Source: Sternotherus odoratus
Taxonomy: Eukaryota > Chordata > Testudines > Kinosternidae
Length of the DNA stretch: 64,000 nt
NCBI GenBank assembly: GCA_032164245.1
Contig: JAVMKO010000002.1
Coordinates: forward strand, 62,405,840-62,469,839
Reading direction: 5' to 3'
Shown: in pieces, positions 48,059-60,110 of the stretch
Layout of the letters: every line of letters begins with the position of its first letter
How positions within the stretch are numbered: the first letter of the stretch is position 1
Translations under genes and position numbers: made by a program
Notes under the pieces: generated by a model
The model's database searches: none
Seen by the model: the letters and a program-made list of their open reading frames with translations, nothing else
Told to the model about the DNA's origin: nothing

Positions 48059-48865
48059 AATAGCCTGGTTGTAGTGGGGCAGCTGCCCCACTCCCATGGA
48101 AAGTGCAGGAAACAGCCCAGGGAAGGGGTTGTGGCTGGGAGCCAGCCAACTCCCAGGCTTGATTGGGAAGCAGGCTCAGCTGAGTGGCTACGCCACAAAC
48201 ACTCAGGCCTGTATAAAGGCTGTGAGGCAGGGGCCTAGAGAGTCAGTCTCCTCTGTACTCAGAGGTAAACCGGCCTTGCTGCAGGGAGCCTTAAACAGGG
48301 TACCTAGACTGGTGCAGGGCTGGGGTCAGGTGGTAGGAGCTGGGGAAGCTCGAGCCTGGGAGCCCCAGGCTGCTGGGCCTAGCAGAAGGCCCGACCCAGG
48401 GGTACTGGGGTTGCAGGGGGCAGCCCGGGGCTAGCATTAGGAGCAGCAGGCCAACCCCCCTTACCGGTGATGAGAGGCCATGATACTGCAGTCTGCCTCA
48501 GGAGGCAAATGGTGACTGGCAGTGGCCAAGTCTGAGGCAAGGTGGGGATAGTGGGTGGAGGGTTCCCCGGGGAGGGGAGACCCTTGGACTTGAGGGGGTT
48601 CTGCAGGGGTGCAGCACCCTCAGCTAGAGGGCACCGGGGTCCCGGAGGGACACGGGGCTGGAGTAGGAGCGGGACATCGGCCGGCAGAGGACGCTCCGGA
48701 GGCTGGAGAGCTGATTCCCCAGACGACCAGCAGGAGGCGCCGCCGGGGTGAGTGTCGACAACGCTACACTGGTGATTAGGACACTCCCCTAACATGTGGG
48801 AGATGAAGATTCACATTTTTGCTCTGGCTATTTCCACATCCCAGGTAAGCATCCTTATCACCAGC
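48059..48865. repeat. Palindromic tRNA-like repeat, copy 2, split by a solo LTR
   Basis: Removing the solo LTR and one duplication joins aatagcctggt to gattaggacactcccctaac, restoring the left arm of a foldback. The right arm is cccaggtaagcatccttatcaccagcc. The arms correspond to those of the repeats at 33051 and 57961. Confidence 0.6.
48070..48768 (+). mobile_element. Solo LTR with 5-bp target-site duplication
   Basis: A 699-bp element beginning TGTAG and ending CTACA (TG...CA with short inverted ends), flanked by the perfect 5-bp duplication ctggt (48065-48069 and 48769-48773). It contains a TATA box (tataaagg at 48212). No internal region or second LTR is present, so it is a solo LTR left by recombination. 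Gypsy- or retrovirus-type cannot be decided without coding sequence. The GC-rich open frames inside are not genes. Confidence 0.88.
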
Positions 48866-51529
48866 CAATCAGTTAATTGCTTGGATTCTAGCTGTGCTCC
48901 TCTCTCTCTCTGGCTTTTCATGAACATTTTCTAAATGTCTTGGTTTCATCCCACAGCTGACCAGGAAAATTTCTGAAACCTCTAAAATCTTCATGGGACA
49001 AAAAATCTGTTTCCCGCCCATCAGTGATCAACACCTTCCTTTGGGAGGACAAGGTGTTAGCACCTTTTAAACAAGCAGTTTTCTTGTCCTTGCTCAAGAA
49101 GCCATCTGAAATAACACCCTGTTGGAAGGGGATGAGAGTTACACATGTGCCTGGGTACCCTGTTGAATCAAGGACTTAGGACAGGTTGAATGGTTTACTT
49201 TCCTGCTATATACTAGACAAAATGAGAAGTGCAGTTTTCTACATAGATGGACAATTTTTTAAACCAGCTTTGGGTAAGCAATAATATTCTGTTTTCAATA
49301 CAGACTTTCTGTCTTTAAACCCATTATTTACACATTTCTTTTTTGTAAGTTGATTAAACCCTTACACATGCACCCATCAACTGCTGTTATTTGGGACACT
49401 CTGGCTTAAATCGTCCTCTGCAGACTGTAAACCATTATTTCTTTCCTTGACTTAGTAATACCAGAAATATTGATTTATGAAAAGGAAGCTACCCTCCAAT
49501 ATGTAGCCGATAGTTATTTTAAACAGATCTTGAAAGCTGCAGTCAATACCCATGCATGGTCTATGGTAATGTAAGAGACAATTTCCCATTAATTCCTCTC
49601 CCGCTCTTATAAACAGATATTGTGAGTCAAATTCAACTCTGGTGAAAATGGGTACCAATGTGCTGACTGCAGTGGCGTCGTAACTGGGCTTACTTTAGAG
49701 ATGAATTTGGTCTGGTGAGTAGGAGGTTAAGAGAGATGTTAAGTGCTGGGTAAAACCATATTTGCAAGTCACCAACTTCAGCGATCCTTGAAGTTAATCA
49801 CTAGAATCCAAAAGGGCCATTTCAGACCCTTTCCCCGTTTAATGGATTTATTGGTGCCTTATGAATGGCTTGTTCCATTTCTTTTAATGAAGTAGGCCTC
49901 TAATAGGCCTCTCTCAGCTTTACATTCCAGCACTAATCTTTGGCAATATAATAAAATTGTTCAGTGCTCTTTCCTGAGGCGAGCTATAATTGCATTGCAC
50001 TTACAGTACTTGTTTGTACTTTTATCTAGATGAGCTACTTACAGTGTAGGGGAAAAAAGCTGTTACTAAGCTCGTATCAAACGTGTGCTTCAGCAATTCT
50101 GCCTCTTCAACAGCCTGTCTTGTTCAACTTCTAAATAAAAAAAAATATTCCATGTCTTGATTCATATGTTTAGTAAAATGTTTTCTTTGTCTTTAAGAAA
50201 GAACATGATCACAGCCTGTTCATTAGTTTCCCTTTTCGGAGTTCCCTAAACATAGCATAGGCTTTTCAAAAGCCCACAGCACTGGCGTAATCCTTCTCTC
50301 CTGGAGGTTTTGCCATAAACTTCAATGGGAGCCACAGTGGGCTAAGTCTGAGCCTTTTTGTAAAAATGACCCTTAAAGTCTGAAAAACAAATCTTCCTCA
50401 TAAAAAGAAAATCAACACAACACCAAAAAGAAATGGAAACAGTTTTCTGCCCAGACACTTAAAAAGAGTCCAAATACACCCATCTCAAAACCAATGGAAA
50501 CTACAAGACCAGCAACTTAATGAAGGCTACCACAATTCTCAGCCTTCTGGGCATGAGCAAATCACCAATTGCAGTCACCCCATCATCCACAGTAATGTCC
50601 ACGTCAAGCATTCAAAAGTCATGAATGAAGCCAAAAATAATGAAGAGAGCCTAAATAGTTACATTAAACTTTTTTTGAGGGGGGTGGGAGTGGGCTATTT
50701 CTCTTTACCTCCTGGTTTATGGGCCATGAGGGTACACTCAGGACAGCTTTTCTCCACAACCATGAGGACTAGGATTCTCACTACTCCAAGAACAGGACCT
50801 TTATGAAAAACTCCACATATCGTTAGACTCATGATAAATGTGTGAGATCTGACAACATTGTGTGTTGTACAAATTGTCAGATAAACTAAGGGCTTTTCCA
50901 GCCTGGCCCTATCACTGGCCTATTGAATCTTAAGAGGTAGCACTACCAATCATCCATCCTGTACTTCTTTGAAAAGCTAATCTACAGAGAACTAAAACAT
51001 TGTAATAAAAGTACCTGGACAGAGGTTACACTACTCATGTTTGTGCTCTAAGTATACTCACCTCAAATACTTTTCACTGACTGAACAAATCAGCTCTGAG
51101 GGGCCTTTCAGCAGTGCCTGACCTACATCAAATATAATGTGTAACAGATTAACTTTAAAAAAAACCAACAACAACAAAAAAAGCCTGTAGATTTAGTGAT
51201 AACCCTCCATGGCTCTTTCCTACCTTCACCTTCCTAACACTATTTCTGTGCAACCTATTGTTCTTGCTCCAAGGTTTCTTAGGAATTTCACAACAAAAAG
51301 TGCTAATACCAATTTCCCCTCCACTCGGATTTGAAATGTCAAAGCTTTTCCTCATTTGGGGATGGTGGGGAGAAACGTAGCCTGTAACTCCCCCTAACAA
51401 TAACTTAAATTTGTTATCTTTCAATTCCCTTCTTGACACATTGAAAATACATCTCATCATAAAACAAAACAAAATGCTGTCAAGAGGCAATATGTCAGGC
51501 TTGTTTGTCTCTGCCAGTTTTTAAACACT

Positions 51530-51603
51530 AGGGTGAAAGCCTGTTCCCAGTAAAGTCAATGGGAGTTCTGCTCTTGATTTCAATGGGGCCAGTATTTCAC
51601 CCT
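51530..51603. repeat. Short palindromic dispersed repeat
   Basis: tagggtgaaagcctgttccc at the left faces ggggccagtatttcaccctt at the right, around aaagtcaatgggagttctgc and tgatttcaatgg. It is another member of the ttgacttcaatgg group. Confidence 0.5.
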
Positions 51604-52144
51604 TCAGCTATCATTTATTTATTCAATGTGTTTGCAAACTCTATTTTTTAAATATAAAAGTACGATCAGCATCAATATCAATCTAGGCCTATCCCATATC
51701 TGGTTTGTTGTTCTACTTCCTTTGACTTGGGCAGCAAAAAGAACATTTTAAAAGGAAACCCGCAATAAAACTCAAGTGATAAGATGGCTGAAGAGAAGCA
51801 TCTATTTCCTTGAGCACGTTGACTCCTACTTTCACTGGGGGCTCTTCTTTGGCAATGCAGTGCCAAAAGGCAGTCTAGAGCATTGCATATATAATTAAAA
51901 TCCTACAGCGCTAAAAGGGGTTCTCAGCTTTCCTTGTGCTGGTACAATTAAACCCAAATTCATTTATAATAAGGTAGCAGCAACAGAACTAGCTTGCAGA
52001 GGGTTTACTCATTTCAGGGGTGGTTCTGGTTTTTGATGCCTATTTTACTGTAGGACAACTAGTTTCATCTCCTTTGCAAATCATAAACACCCCCCAAAGA
52101 AACCATGTGATAACTACACAAGAAGACATATGGCAAACTATCTC

Positions 52145-52215
52145 TATTTAGCAAAGCTTTAAGCATATGTCTAACTGTAAGCATGTGCTTAAATTCTGTT
52201 GAAGTCAGTGGGATT
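52145..52215. repeat. Short palindromic dispersed repeat (taagcacatgcttaa family)
   Basis: Contains agcaaagctttaagcatatg, gtaagcatgtgcttaaattc and tgaagtcagtggg, matching the arrangement at 19060-19140 and 60030-60110. Confidence 0.5.
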
Positions 52216-52229
52216 TAAACAGATATAAG

Positions 52230-52502
52230 GTCCTTGTCTTCACTACCTGCCGGATTGGCGGGTAGTGATTGATCTTTCGGCGATCAATCTTCTAGCGATC
52301 TCCCATGGCTCCCCCGTTGACTCTGGAACTCCAGCTTGCCAGGAGGCGCAAGCTGGAGTCGACTGGGGAGCGCGCCGCTGACCGCCGCCACGGTGAGGAT
52401 GGCAGGTAAGTCGGCTGCAGATACGCAAACTTCAGCTATATGACTCACTTAGCTGAAGTTGCGTATCTGCAGTTGATCCCTCCCGTAGTGAAGACCAGCC
52501 CT
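52230..52502. mobile_element. hAT-like MITE, second of a close pair
   Basis: Left end gtccttgtcttcactacctg faces right end cccgtagtgaagaccagccc. Inside are gttgactctggaactccagc, ggtgaggatggcaggtaagt, and the facing pair acttcagctatat and agctgaagttgcgtatctgc. It is better preserved than the copy at 47181. No exact target-site duplication. Confidence 0.7.
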
Positions 52503-53179
52503 ATAAAGTACTTCGCTGACTAAAGAGGGACTGCTGACTCAGGGATATATTAATTAGATTATTGCTTTTCTCTAAAGTGAGGTTAGAATGAACATATGAC
52601 AAAAAGGTCAGCACATATGGGGCACAAATACAATAGATAATACACCCAGACATGGTACTTCAAAAAGCACCAAGAGTATTGTCCAATATAATAGAGGCAA
52701 GTAACTAGAATTAATGAAGAAATCATTATGGCATGTGTGAATTACATGCAGGGACATATTTAATAGTAAGGGACAGAACTGTATCATATACAGAGTGAAG
52801 AGTTTTCTTGGAAAAGCAAGAGATGAAACAGAGAAGAATTTTTTTTCTATCCCATGCCCTCTAAATTATTTCAATATTTGCTGAAGAGCACAAGTGGCTG
52901 TGATTTAAGTGCCTTCAGCTTAGATTCTCCCAGCACAAGAGAACTGGAGAAGTAAACTTTTCTTCATGTCTATCACACAAGGCTAGTTATGTTCCTGGCA
53001 TATTCTAATACAGAAGGTCAATGTAAGCTCATCTGTTACAAAACTTTCCATAATGGAGTGCATGGGCCCTGTACGAATACAGGGGGTCAGAAGACCCCTT
53101 TCCAGATGTTGGAATGAACAAAGGCCAGAAAATGGCATGGTAGCAGAAGAGAGGAAGTGGTCCTGGGGAATTAGGAGTT

Positions 53180-53790
53180 GAATGAGGGGTGCACAAACCC
53201 CAAGACACTGTTCCTTTAAAGGCCTATAACATATTGGGGGGGGGGGGAGGGAGGGGGCAGAGCTTCCCTCTCGTCCAGCCAATTGGAAGGAGCTCTCTGG
53301 AGGAACGCAGTATACAGGTTGCCTTCTCCTTGCAACAGAGGAGATGTGAAAGGAGATGGAAGGCAGGGCCACACGGTGGAACTCCAGCCAGGAAGAGCTG
53401 GGACTGGAGGCTTTGGAGGGACCAGACATCAGAGAAAGATGGGTATGGCACTCTGGGTATGGCAGAAGAGCCAGAGCTAAGTATGAACTGTTGAATTATG
53501 ATTCTGGACTTCATGCTGGGGATTGTTTGGATTATTTTGTGATGAAGGACACAAGTGAGGACTGTGTGAACTTTATTTGATAGTAAATCTGCCCCAGATA
53601 GGGATGCTGTGAGCCACCACAGAGACTGTGTGGGGTGCTGAAGGGGGCTTCAGAGGGTAGGATGCCTGTAAAGCAAACTCCTGGCCACGAGGAGATGCTC
53701 AGGTTGTGGCCATCCCACTAGACTTTCTTGATGCAAATCAAATTGGTCTTTGCCTCACAGCAAATCCAGGCCCTCCGGCATCTGAATTAG
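53180..53790 (+). repeat. GC-richer block, possible LTR-like repeat
   Basis: Runs from gcacaaaccccaagacactg, through a 13-base G run near 53236 and aactttatttgatagtaaat, to about catcccac. It differs in composition from its surroundings and has no recognisable protein on either strand. Assignment is tentative; no ends or duplication were found. Confidence 0.3.
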
Positions 53791-55669
53791 CCAATGAAGT
53801 ACCATACATCTGGCTATATATCAGTCTGGTTCATTAGGTTTTTGTGATTAATGAATAGCTGAAAATGTGGATATTAGCAAACCAGTGGATTTACTTAATG
53901 ATATATCTGGCTTCCTATGTCATCGCTACAACATAGAGTGTTAGCCATCTGGTGGTGAAAAACTGGAATAATGAATAATGCGAGAGCAAAAAACACCTTA
54001 TTTCGGCAGGTAGAGGATGATGGTACACAAAAGCAAATGCTAACTAAAAGGATGGAAAGTTAGATGCACCCCACTGGGTAGTTTATGCTCCCAAATAAAA
54101 AAAGCTTAATGCACTGAATTACTTTTAACCTAATTAAAATCTGACATTTTATTATGCAATATTATTTTTACAAGCGCATACAGGGAGAAAATGTTCTACA
54201 ATATAATTAGGCAGAAAATGAACTTGTCCGAAAAGCCAGAATGCAAAACTAATGTCTGAAATATTGCATGCAAAGCTAATGCCCAGTCTACTAGTAAATG
54301 GACAAATACATAAATAAATAAATAAAATAAAAAGCACTGCTCTGTACTGATTCACTGCTCCAACTCCTCGAAAATACCCACACTGCTACCAGCACTCCTC
54401 AGGTTGTGCTAAATAACTACAATTACTGTAGTAAATACAAAATATGCTGGGAATATTTTCAGTAAAACAGCTTTTAGGCTGTAAAAATCTCTGCTATAGA
54501 GCATAAACACTTCATCTTGTAGAAATGTGTTCTCATGTCCACATTCTTGCTTGCAGAAATGTGGCTGGATAAATATCCATGTCCTGGATTTACCTTTCGG
54601 GTGGTGGGGAGGGGATGTGGAGATGGGAGGGGAGAATGAGGAGTGGGAAAGCCCATGAGAAGAGCAGCTGTAAAGTGGCAGTTATTTTTGAAAAGATGTC
54701 TGATGCTCTTTAAACCCCCCGAAGAGCTGTTCTTCTTCATGTAAAGCACGTAAGATTCTGGTTAGGAACATTGTTCTAGGAGCAGATCTGCATAAACCAA
54801 GAGCACAGAAACTCATATGCTAGCATTGTTCTAGGATGCACGAAATGTGCTTCCTAATTCTTATGGAAAAGTCACATTTGTAGCATGTGTGTCACAATGC
54901 ACATAACAGACATGTACAGTCAGTACAGGTCTTTTGCTTAGCACAAAGAACATCTACTTCAAAATATTTCAAAATCTTCCTCCCTATACAAGGATTATAG
55001 CTAGTCATTTTCCTTTTTACCTCAGCTCAGCTGTCCATTATATTGCATGTTCAAGTTCTGCAATGCAGTACACACACTATGGTTTTTATATAAATGCAGA
55101 CTTCAAACAATGAAAGAAGGTAAATATACCGTGCTGCATCTCCTTCATTACTGGGACAAATTAACAGCCAGATTCTGATACCTTGAGTGGTGCTGAGTAC
55201 TACCTTGCTCCATGAGACTTCAGTGGCAATATTCATGGAAGAAGGCACTGCACAACATAAATAAATAAGGATCTTGGATCTGACCCAATAAAAAGAGTTA
55301 AAGTGCCATCCCATTGTGCAGACATTGGAGGCCAGGTGTATAGTTTCTACTGTGCTGTGTTTTGCCCTTGTATGGTCTGAGGGATGCATTCAAACCTTTG
55401 CACAGAGGCTCATGGCCAGGTAACAGTCCCTGTAATCTTAGGAGTGTAGGGTCTGCTTGTTCTTGCTTCCTCTAGAAAAGCAAACAGCCAGCATGCAGAA
55501 TGGCTATTGTACAATGTCCTTGAAGCACAATCATCTTTGGTGCCAACAAGTGCAACTGCACCAAATGCCACTAACACTTTTTAAAGGTACAGTAAACCCT
55601 CGATTTAACGGACCCCGATTTAACGGACTTCGGATGCAACGGACAAAATTTCCGATGCATCCAAAATCC

Positions 55670-56430
55670 GTTTTGGGGGCTGCCGGCTCCCGCCCCAGGG
55701 AGCCGGCTGGGTTGACAGCTCCCGCCGGCTCCCCGCAGCGGGGACCCCTGCGGGAGCTGTCAAACCCCCCCGCCCCCTCCGCCCGGCTCCCCGCAAGGGG
55801 GGGGGGGGTTTGAGAGCCCCCGCTCGGCTCCCCGCAGCGGGAAGCCGGGCGGGGGGTTTGACAGCTCCCGCCGGGCTTCCCGCTGGGGAGAGCCGAGCGG
55901 GAGCTGTCAACCCCCCCGCCCGGCTCCCCGCAACGGGGAGCCAGGCGGGGGGGGGGGGTTTTGAGAGCCTCCGCTCGGCTCCCCGCAGCGGGAAGCCGGG
56001 CGGGGGGGGGCGTTTGAGAGCCCCCGCTCGGCTCCCCGCAGCGGGAAGCCGGGCGGGGGGTTTGACAGCTCCCGCTCGGCTCCCTCCAGCTGGAAGCCGG
56101 GCGGGAGCTGTCAACCCCCCGCCCGGCTCCCCGGAACGGGGAGGGGGGGGGGGTTGAGAGCCTCCGCCCGGCTCCCCGCAGCGGGAAGCCGGGCGGGGGG
56201 TTTGACAGCTCCTGCTTGGCTCCCCCCAGCTGGAAGCCGGGCGGGAGCTGTCAACCCCCCCGCCCGGCTCCCCGCAACGGGGAGCCGGGCGGGGGGGGGG
56301 GGGCGTTTGAGAGCTCCCGCCCGGCTCCCCACAGCGGGAAGCCAGGCGGGAGCTGTCAACCCCCCCCCCCCCCCCGCCCGGCTGCCCGCAGCGGGGAGCC
56401 GGGCGGGGGGAGGGGGTGGGGTGGGCTGAC
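55670..56430. repeat. GC-rich tandem array inside MITE copy C
   Basis: Repeated modules of about 45-60 bases alternate between ggctccccgcagcgggaagc plus cgggcggggggtttgacagc, and the partly inverted cccgctcggctccctccagc plus gcgggagctgtcaacccccc. Each module contains a dyad (ggctccc facing gggagcc), so the array can fold on itself. The 310-codon minus frame and several overlapping plus frames of Pro/Gly/Arg/Ala-rich sequence are products of this repetition. Confidence 0.88.
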
Positions 56431-56444
56431 TCACAGCTGGCTCC

Positions 56445-56578
56445 ATATAACGGACTAATTCGGGCGGGGGGGTGTCCGTTGTCACCCGAAAGTCCGTTAT
56501 TTAATGATTTTAAAAAATTATTAAATAACGGACTTTCGGTTTTAACGGACACCCCCCGCCCGAATTAGTCCGTTATAT
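56445..56578. repeat. Snap-back hairpin at one end of MITE copy C
   Basis: Arm 56445-56504 (atataacggactaattcggg ... agtccgttatttaa) and arm 56521-56578 are near-perfect reverse complements with a 16-base AT-rich loop (tgattttaaaaaatta). In copies A and B this segment occurs once. Confidence 0.9.
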
Positions 56579-56999
56579 CGAGGTTTCACTGTATCTATTT
56601 CTAGTCTGTCAGATTTTTAATGTACTTTGTACTCTATTTGCTATTTTATTTTATTTTCATAAGTAGGAGTCTTTCAAACCCCTTCCACAAAATCAGTTTT
56701 GGAAATGTGAATTCTAATCCAGGAGTCTATGTCCTTAGAGGTCTGAGCCTTTCCAGGACCCCTGACATAATAGCAGCAGCTGATTAGACTCTGAGGCTTT
56801 TACCAAACACTACAATCATTCTTTGGAGGTGTGGTGAAAACGATCTGGAAGAGGACTGCTTTGCCTTCATTAGTGCAACTCAAAGAGCACTCAGTCCTCA
56901 TTTTCTGCATTGTCCTTGAAGACCTGTTGCACCAAGATTTAAAACCAGGAGGGAAATCAGTCACAGTTTACTGTGATAAGTGGTAACTACCCCTGGGGA

Positions 57000-57480
57000 C
57001 TGCATCCCCCATCTAAGCCCCCCTGCTCCTTGTCCTCTGACTGCCCCCTCCTGAGACTCCCCCCACCCTAACTGCCCCCCACTGGACACCACCCCCTAAC
57101 CAACCCTCCCTGTCCCCGGACTGCCCTGACCCCTACTCACACTCCTGCGCCCTGACAGACCCCTGGGACTCCCTGCTCCTTATCCAAGGCCCCGGCCCAG
57201 CTCCCCTTACCACACCACTCAGGCCTGCCGGAGCATGAGCTCGCAGGAGCTCGCAGCCCTGCCCGCTTACCAAGCCACTCAGAGTGGCAGGAGCTCAGGC
57301 CCCGCCAGAGCCAGCTACACACTGCAGCACTGCCCAGGAGCAGTGGGCTAGAGTGCTGGCATGCTGAAGCTGTGGGAGAGGGGGGTCAGCAGGGGAGGGG
57401 CTGGGGGGAGCCTCCCAGGCCGGGCAGGATGGGCCTGCAGGACGGATGTGGCCCACGGGCCGTATTCCCCCACTCCCCCG
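57000..57480. repeat. C-rich interspersed repeat
   Basis: A run of ctgccccctcctgagactcc-type units, then GC-rich sequence ending gacggatgtggcccacggg and ccgtattccccc. The end is familiar from memory as a terminal part of a reptile hAT-type repeat. Frames at 57137-57747 are compositional. Confidence 0.4.
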
Positions 57481-57960
57481 ATGCAGAGTCATAACAAAGG
57501 AATGAACAGAACACACAGCTGGACTCTTGGACACTGGGCTCTGATCACTTCCTTCGTGCTGAACGTGCACTACAAACTTCAAGGTGCAACCAACAGACCA
57601 GGGCTGTCTGACTTTCACTTTGCAGCTATAGTGAACAGACTGGAATACAATGATGGGGAGACAAGGCACAGGGGCAGGTTTGTAGGAGGCCCAGGTAGAT
57701 TGCAGGGAGGGAGAAACTGTATGACAAGCATCTGTTCCATTACACACTTTTCATCTGCTATTATGGGGAATTCTATTGGAGATAGTTTAGGAGTGGTCTC
57801 ATTTAAATGAGTACTACACTCTTTGCAAGGTGTTTATATTACATCAAGAGGGATCATCCCTCGCAGCAAAACTTCTGGAGCAATCAGGTACATAGATTTC
57901 CAATTGCTAAAGTGAAGTACCTCCTCCAGAATGGGGAGAGCGAGAAACTGAATCTATCGC

Positions 57961-58189
57961 CCAATGGGCATGGCACTTACCTGAGATGTATGAGACAAGG
58001 GTTCAAGTCCCTACTTAATTGTTTATACAGCTCCAAGAGGAGAGAAACCCACCCAAGAATAGCCTAGTGGGTAGGGCACTGATCTGGGATATGCGAGACC
58101 AGCATTGAAGTCCTTGCTTTCAATCAGGCAGAGCAAGGATTGGTTCTCCCATGTCTCCTGCAGCTGAGGTGAGTGTGCTACTCACTGGG
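57961..58189. repeat. Palindromic tRNA-like repeat, copy 3
   Basis: First unit: ccaatgggcatggcacttac with B-box-like ggttcaagtcc at 58000-58010. Second unit from 58061: agcctagtgggtagggcact. The right end gtgagtgtgctactcactggg faces back. It is the longest of the three copies and shows the tRNA-like promoter motif best. Confidence 0.6.
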
Positions 58190-59616
58190 ACACGGACTAT
58201 AATAGGGACTGTCTCTCTCTTGAACAGTTTTGAAAGCTCTCGGTTTTGTCCTGGTGCAGCATGAAGACTTTTTCAAAAATCCTGGTGTGGTGGGAAAAGC
58301 CGCTTCAGCTAGACTACAGTGGAGCCCCTCTTGACTTCTGCAGAAGCCGTAGTTCTTCATGACAGTTTATTCCAGGGTCCAAAACCTCGTATCAGCAGCA
58401 AGAGTTACATGAACATTTCCTCTCAATACAGAGGCAGCAAAGGAGTCACAAGAGACAAGGGTGGGGTAGATCATATCCCACAGTAGCAGCAGCACTGGAA
58501 CTCTTTCAGGCAGGCCATTCCTGATGGAATCAATCTGTCTGGGAAGGTTTTAAATGGAAGCTATCGCTCTCCAGGGCTATATAGAACCTCTGACATTAAT
58601 AAGGGAACACTGTCAAGATAATGAGAGCTAAAAAAAAGAAACGATCTCCCTTAAAAATTTATTTCCAGCACAGGTCTTAAATTCAAATTACCCCAATGTC
58701 CTTTTTGAAACTGATGCTGGGTATGAAAAAGAGTGATCAGGGTCAAGATTGAGAAGCAGAAACATGCACCAAAAATTTCCTGATTTCTGAATGATCCTTT
58801 TCAAGATGTATAAAAATCACCTATCAGAAATACAAATTAAGAAGTCTTACCATTTTGGAGAGGAACTAGAAAGCTGTTTTTAAAAAAAATGTAGGATTGA
58901 CAAATCAGTAACACTAGTGTGTTTGCAAATCGATAGTGTCAAACAAAATAGTTGGAAAATCAGGCCCTGGTTTACCTCTGGCAAGTGCAAAGTTCTGTTT
59001 TTTTGCATTTCCTGGCAAGAGTTAATTACATTAACGAAACATTTAAACAGTGCAGGTAACTCAGTTCCCTCAACTGTTTTACACTAAGCATGAAATATGG
59101 CATATATGATTAGAGGAGCAATACTGACCACCACAACCAGTGCTTCCTGAGTCAAAGACCGTTCAGTTCACCTTTAAAATCCTAGCATCAAAGTGAGGCA
59201 AAAAACCATTGGACCTGGGTAATTCATTTGCCAGGATCATAAAGGCACCCATGATCACATCATGCGAGTCCTTCTCTTGCCAGCTTTGTTTTTGTGACAT
59301 TGCATTGAATTAAAAATGTACAAGATTTCTGCTCTCTCGTGTCCAGAGAAAAGAATTCTTGTCAGTTACAATCCTCTGTTGGCTCACTGGAAAGGAGTCA
59401 GTAAGGACAGAGAACACATCCACAGAAAACTTGGTGCTTCTCACACTTACCCATGTCAGAGAGCATGGATTGTCACACTAGCTGCCCAGAGATTTTATTT
59501 TCTTCCTACTCTCACAGGGATATTTTACATTATAAAATGTCTCTTCCAAGAGGGGGGTGTTGCTTTTAGTCCAGTCAACCACAACCCTTTAGTTTACTAA
59601 AAGAATAAATGCTTTT

Positions 59617-59632
59617 ACACACACACACACAG
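59617..59632. repeat. (AC)n microsatellite
   Basis: A short dinucleotide tract acacacacacacac. Other short tracts: (GA)n near 20912-20924 and (TAAA)n near 54308-54330. Confidence 0.85.
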
Positions 59633-60029
59633 CATGGATTCTTCACGCACAAGTGTTTCTAACAGCTACAAAGGTAGCCAACTCTTTTCCTCACACTCAC
59701 CTTTCTCCTGCTCTTTTCCTTACACATTCTGAACAGACAGAGATCATGTGTGTGCACATTGGATTGTATACTGGGGTGTAAAGAATCTTTTGTTTTGTAT
59801 TTGTTTCCCCAGTACTGCAAGCGCTGGTTTCAAACTAGAGGAACACCTGAAATTAACACATATAAAATAAATCTTTGAAGTACTTTTTAAAGGCTTCCAG
59901 TGGCAACCACTAAAAATATATCAGCACTTATCTAAACATCCTAGGGTTCCAGAGAGGACCTGCCAACATCTGTAAGACCTTCTTAGCAGAAGAGATCATA
60001 ACAATTCCCCTTCTGCAAAGACACACATG

Positions 60030-60110
60030 TAGTTTTGCACATGCCAGTAGTCCCATTGACTTGAGTGGGACTATTCACATAGGCAAATTTAAGCACATGC
60101 ATCAGTTTTT
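60030..60110. repeat. Short palindromic dispersed repeat (taagcacatgc family)
   Basis: Contains agtcccattgacttgagtgg, gactattcacataggcaaat and taagcacatgcatcag. It has the same components as 19060-19140, in the opposite order. Confidence 0.5.

Larger units (their letters stand above)
55590..56591. mobile_element. Pogo/Tigger-like MITE, copy C, with expanded core
   Basis: Left end cagtaaaccctcgatttaac faces right end ttatatcgaggtttcactg, flanked by TA at 55588-55589 and 56592-56593. It is 1,002 bp against 432 and 528 bp for copies A and B, and lies in the opposite orientation: the gcatccgaagtccgtt-type segment that is on the right in A and B is on the left here. The extra length is a GC-rich repeat array (55670-56430) and a duplicated, inverted subterminal segment (56445-56578). 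No transposase. Confidence 0.92.

Noticed and set aside
47428..48795. Proline-, glycine- and cysteine-rich frames of up to 138 codons
   Set aside because: They lie in C-rich repeat sequence and inside the solo LTR; compositional.
55620..56552. 310-codon minus-strand frame, Pro/Gly/Arg/Ala-rich, and overlapping frames at 55810-56485
   Set aside because: It lies entirely within the GC-rich tandem array of a MITE; several frames on both strands are open for the same reason and none has a recognisable domain.
58000..58190. Functional tRNA genes
   Set aside because: B-box-like motifs are present, but no cloverleaf with paired acceptor and anticodon stems can be drawn; they belong to a palindromic repeat.
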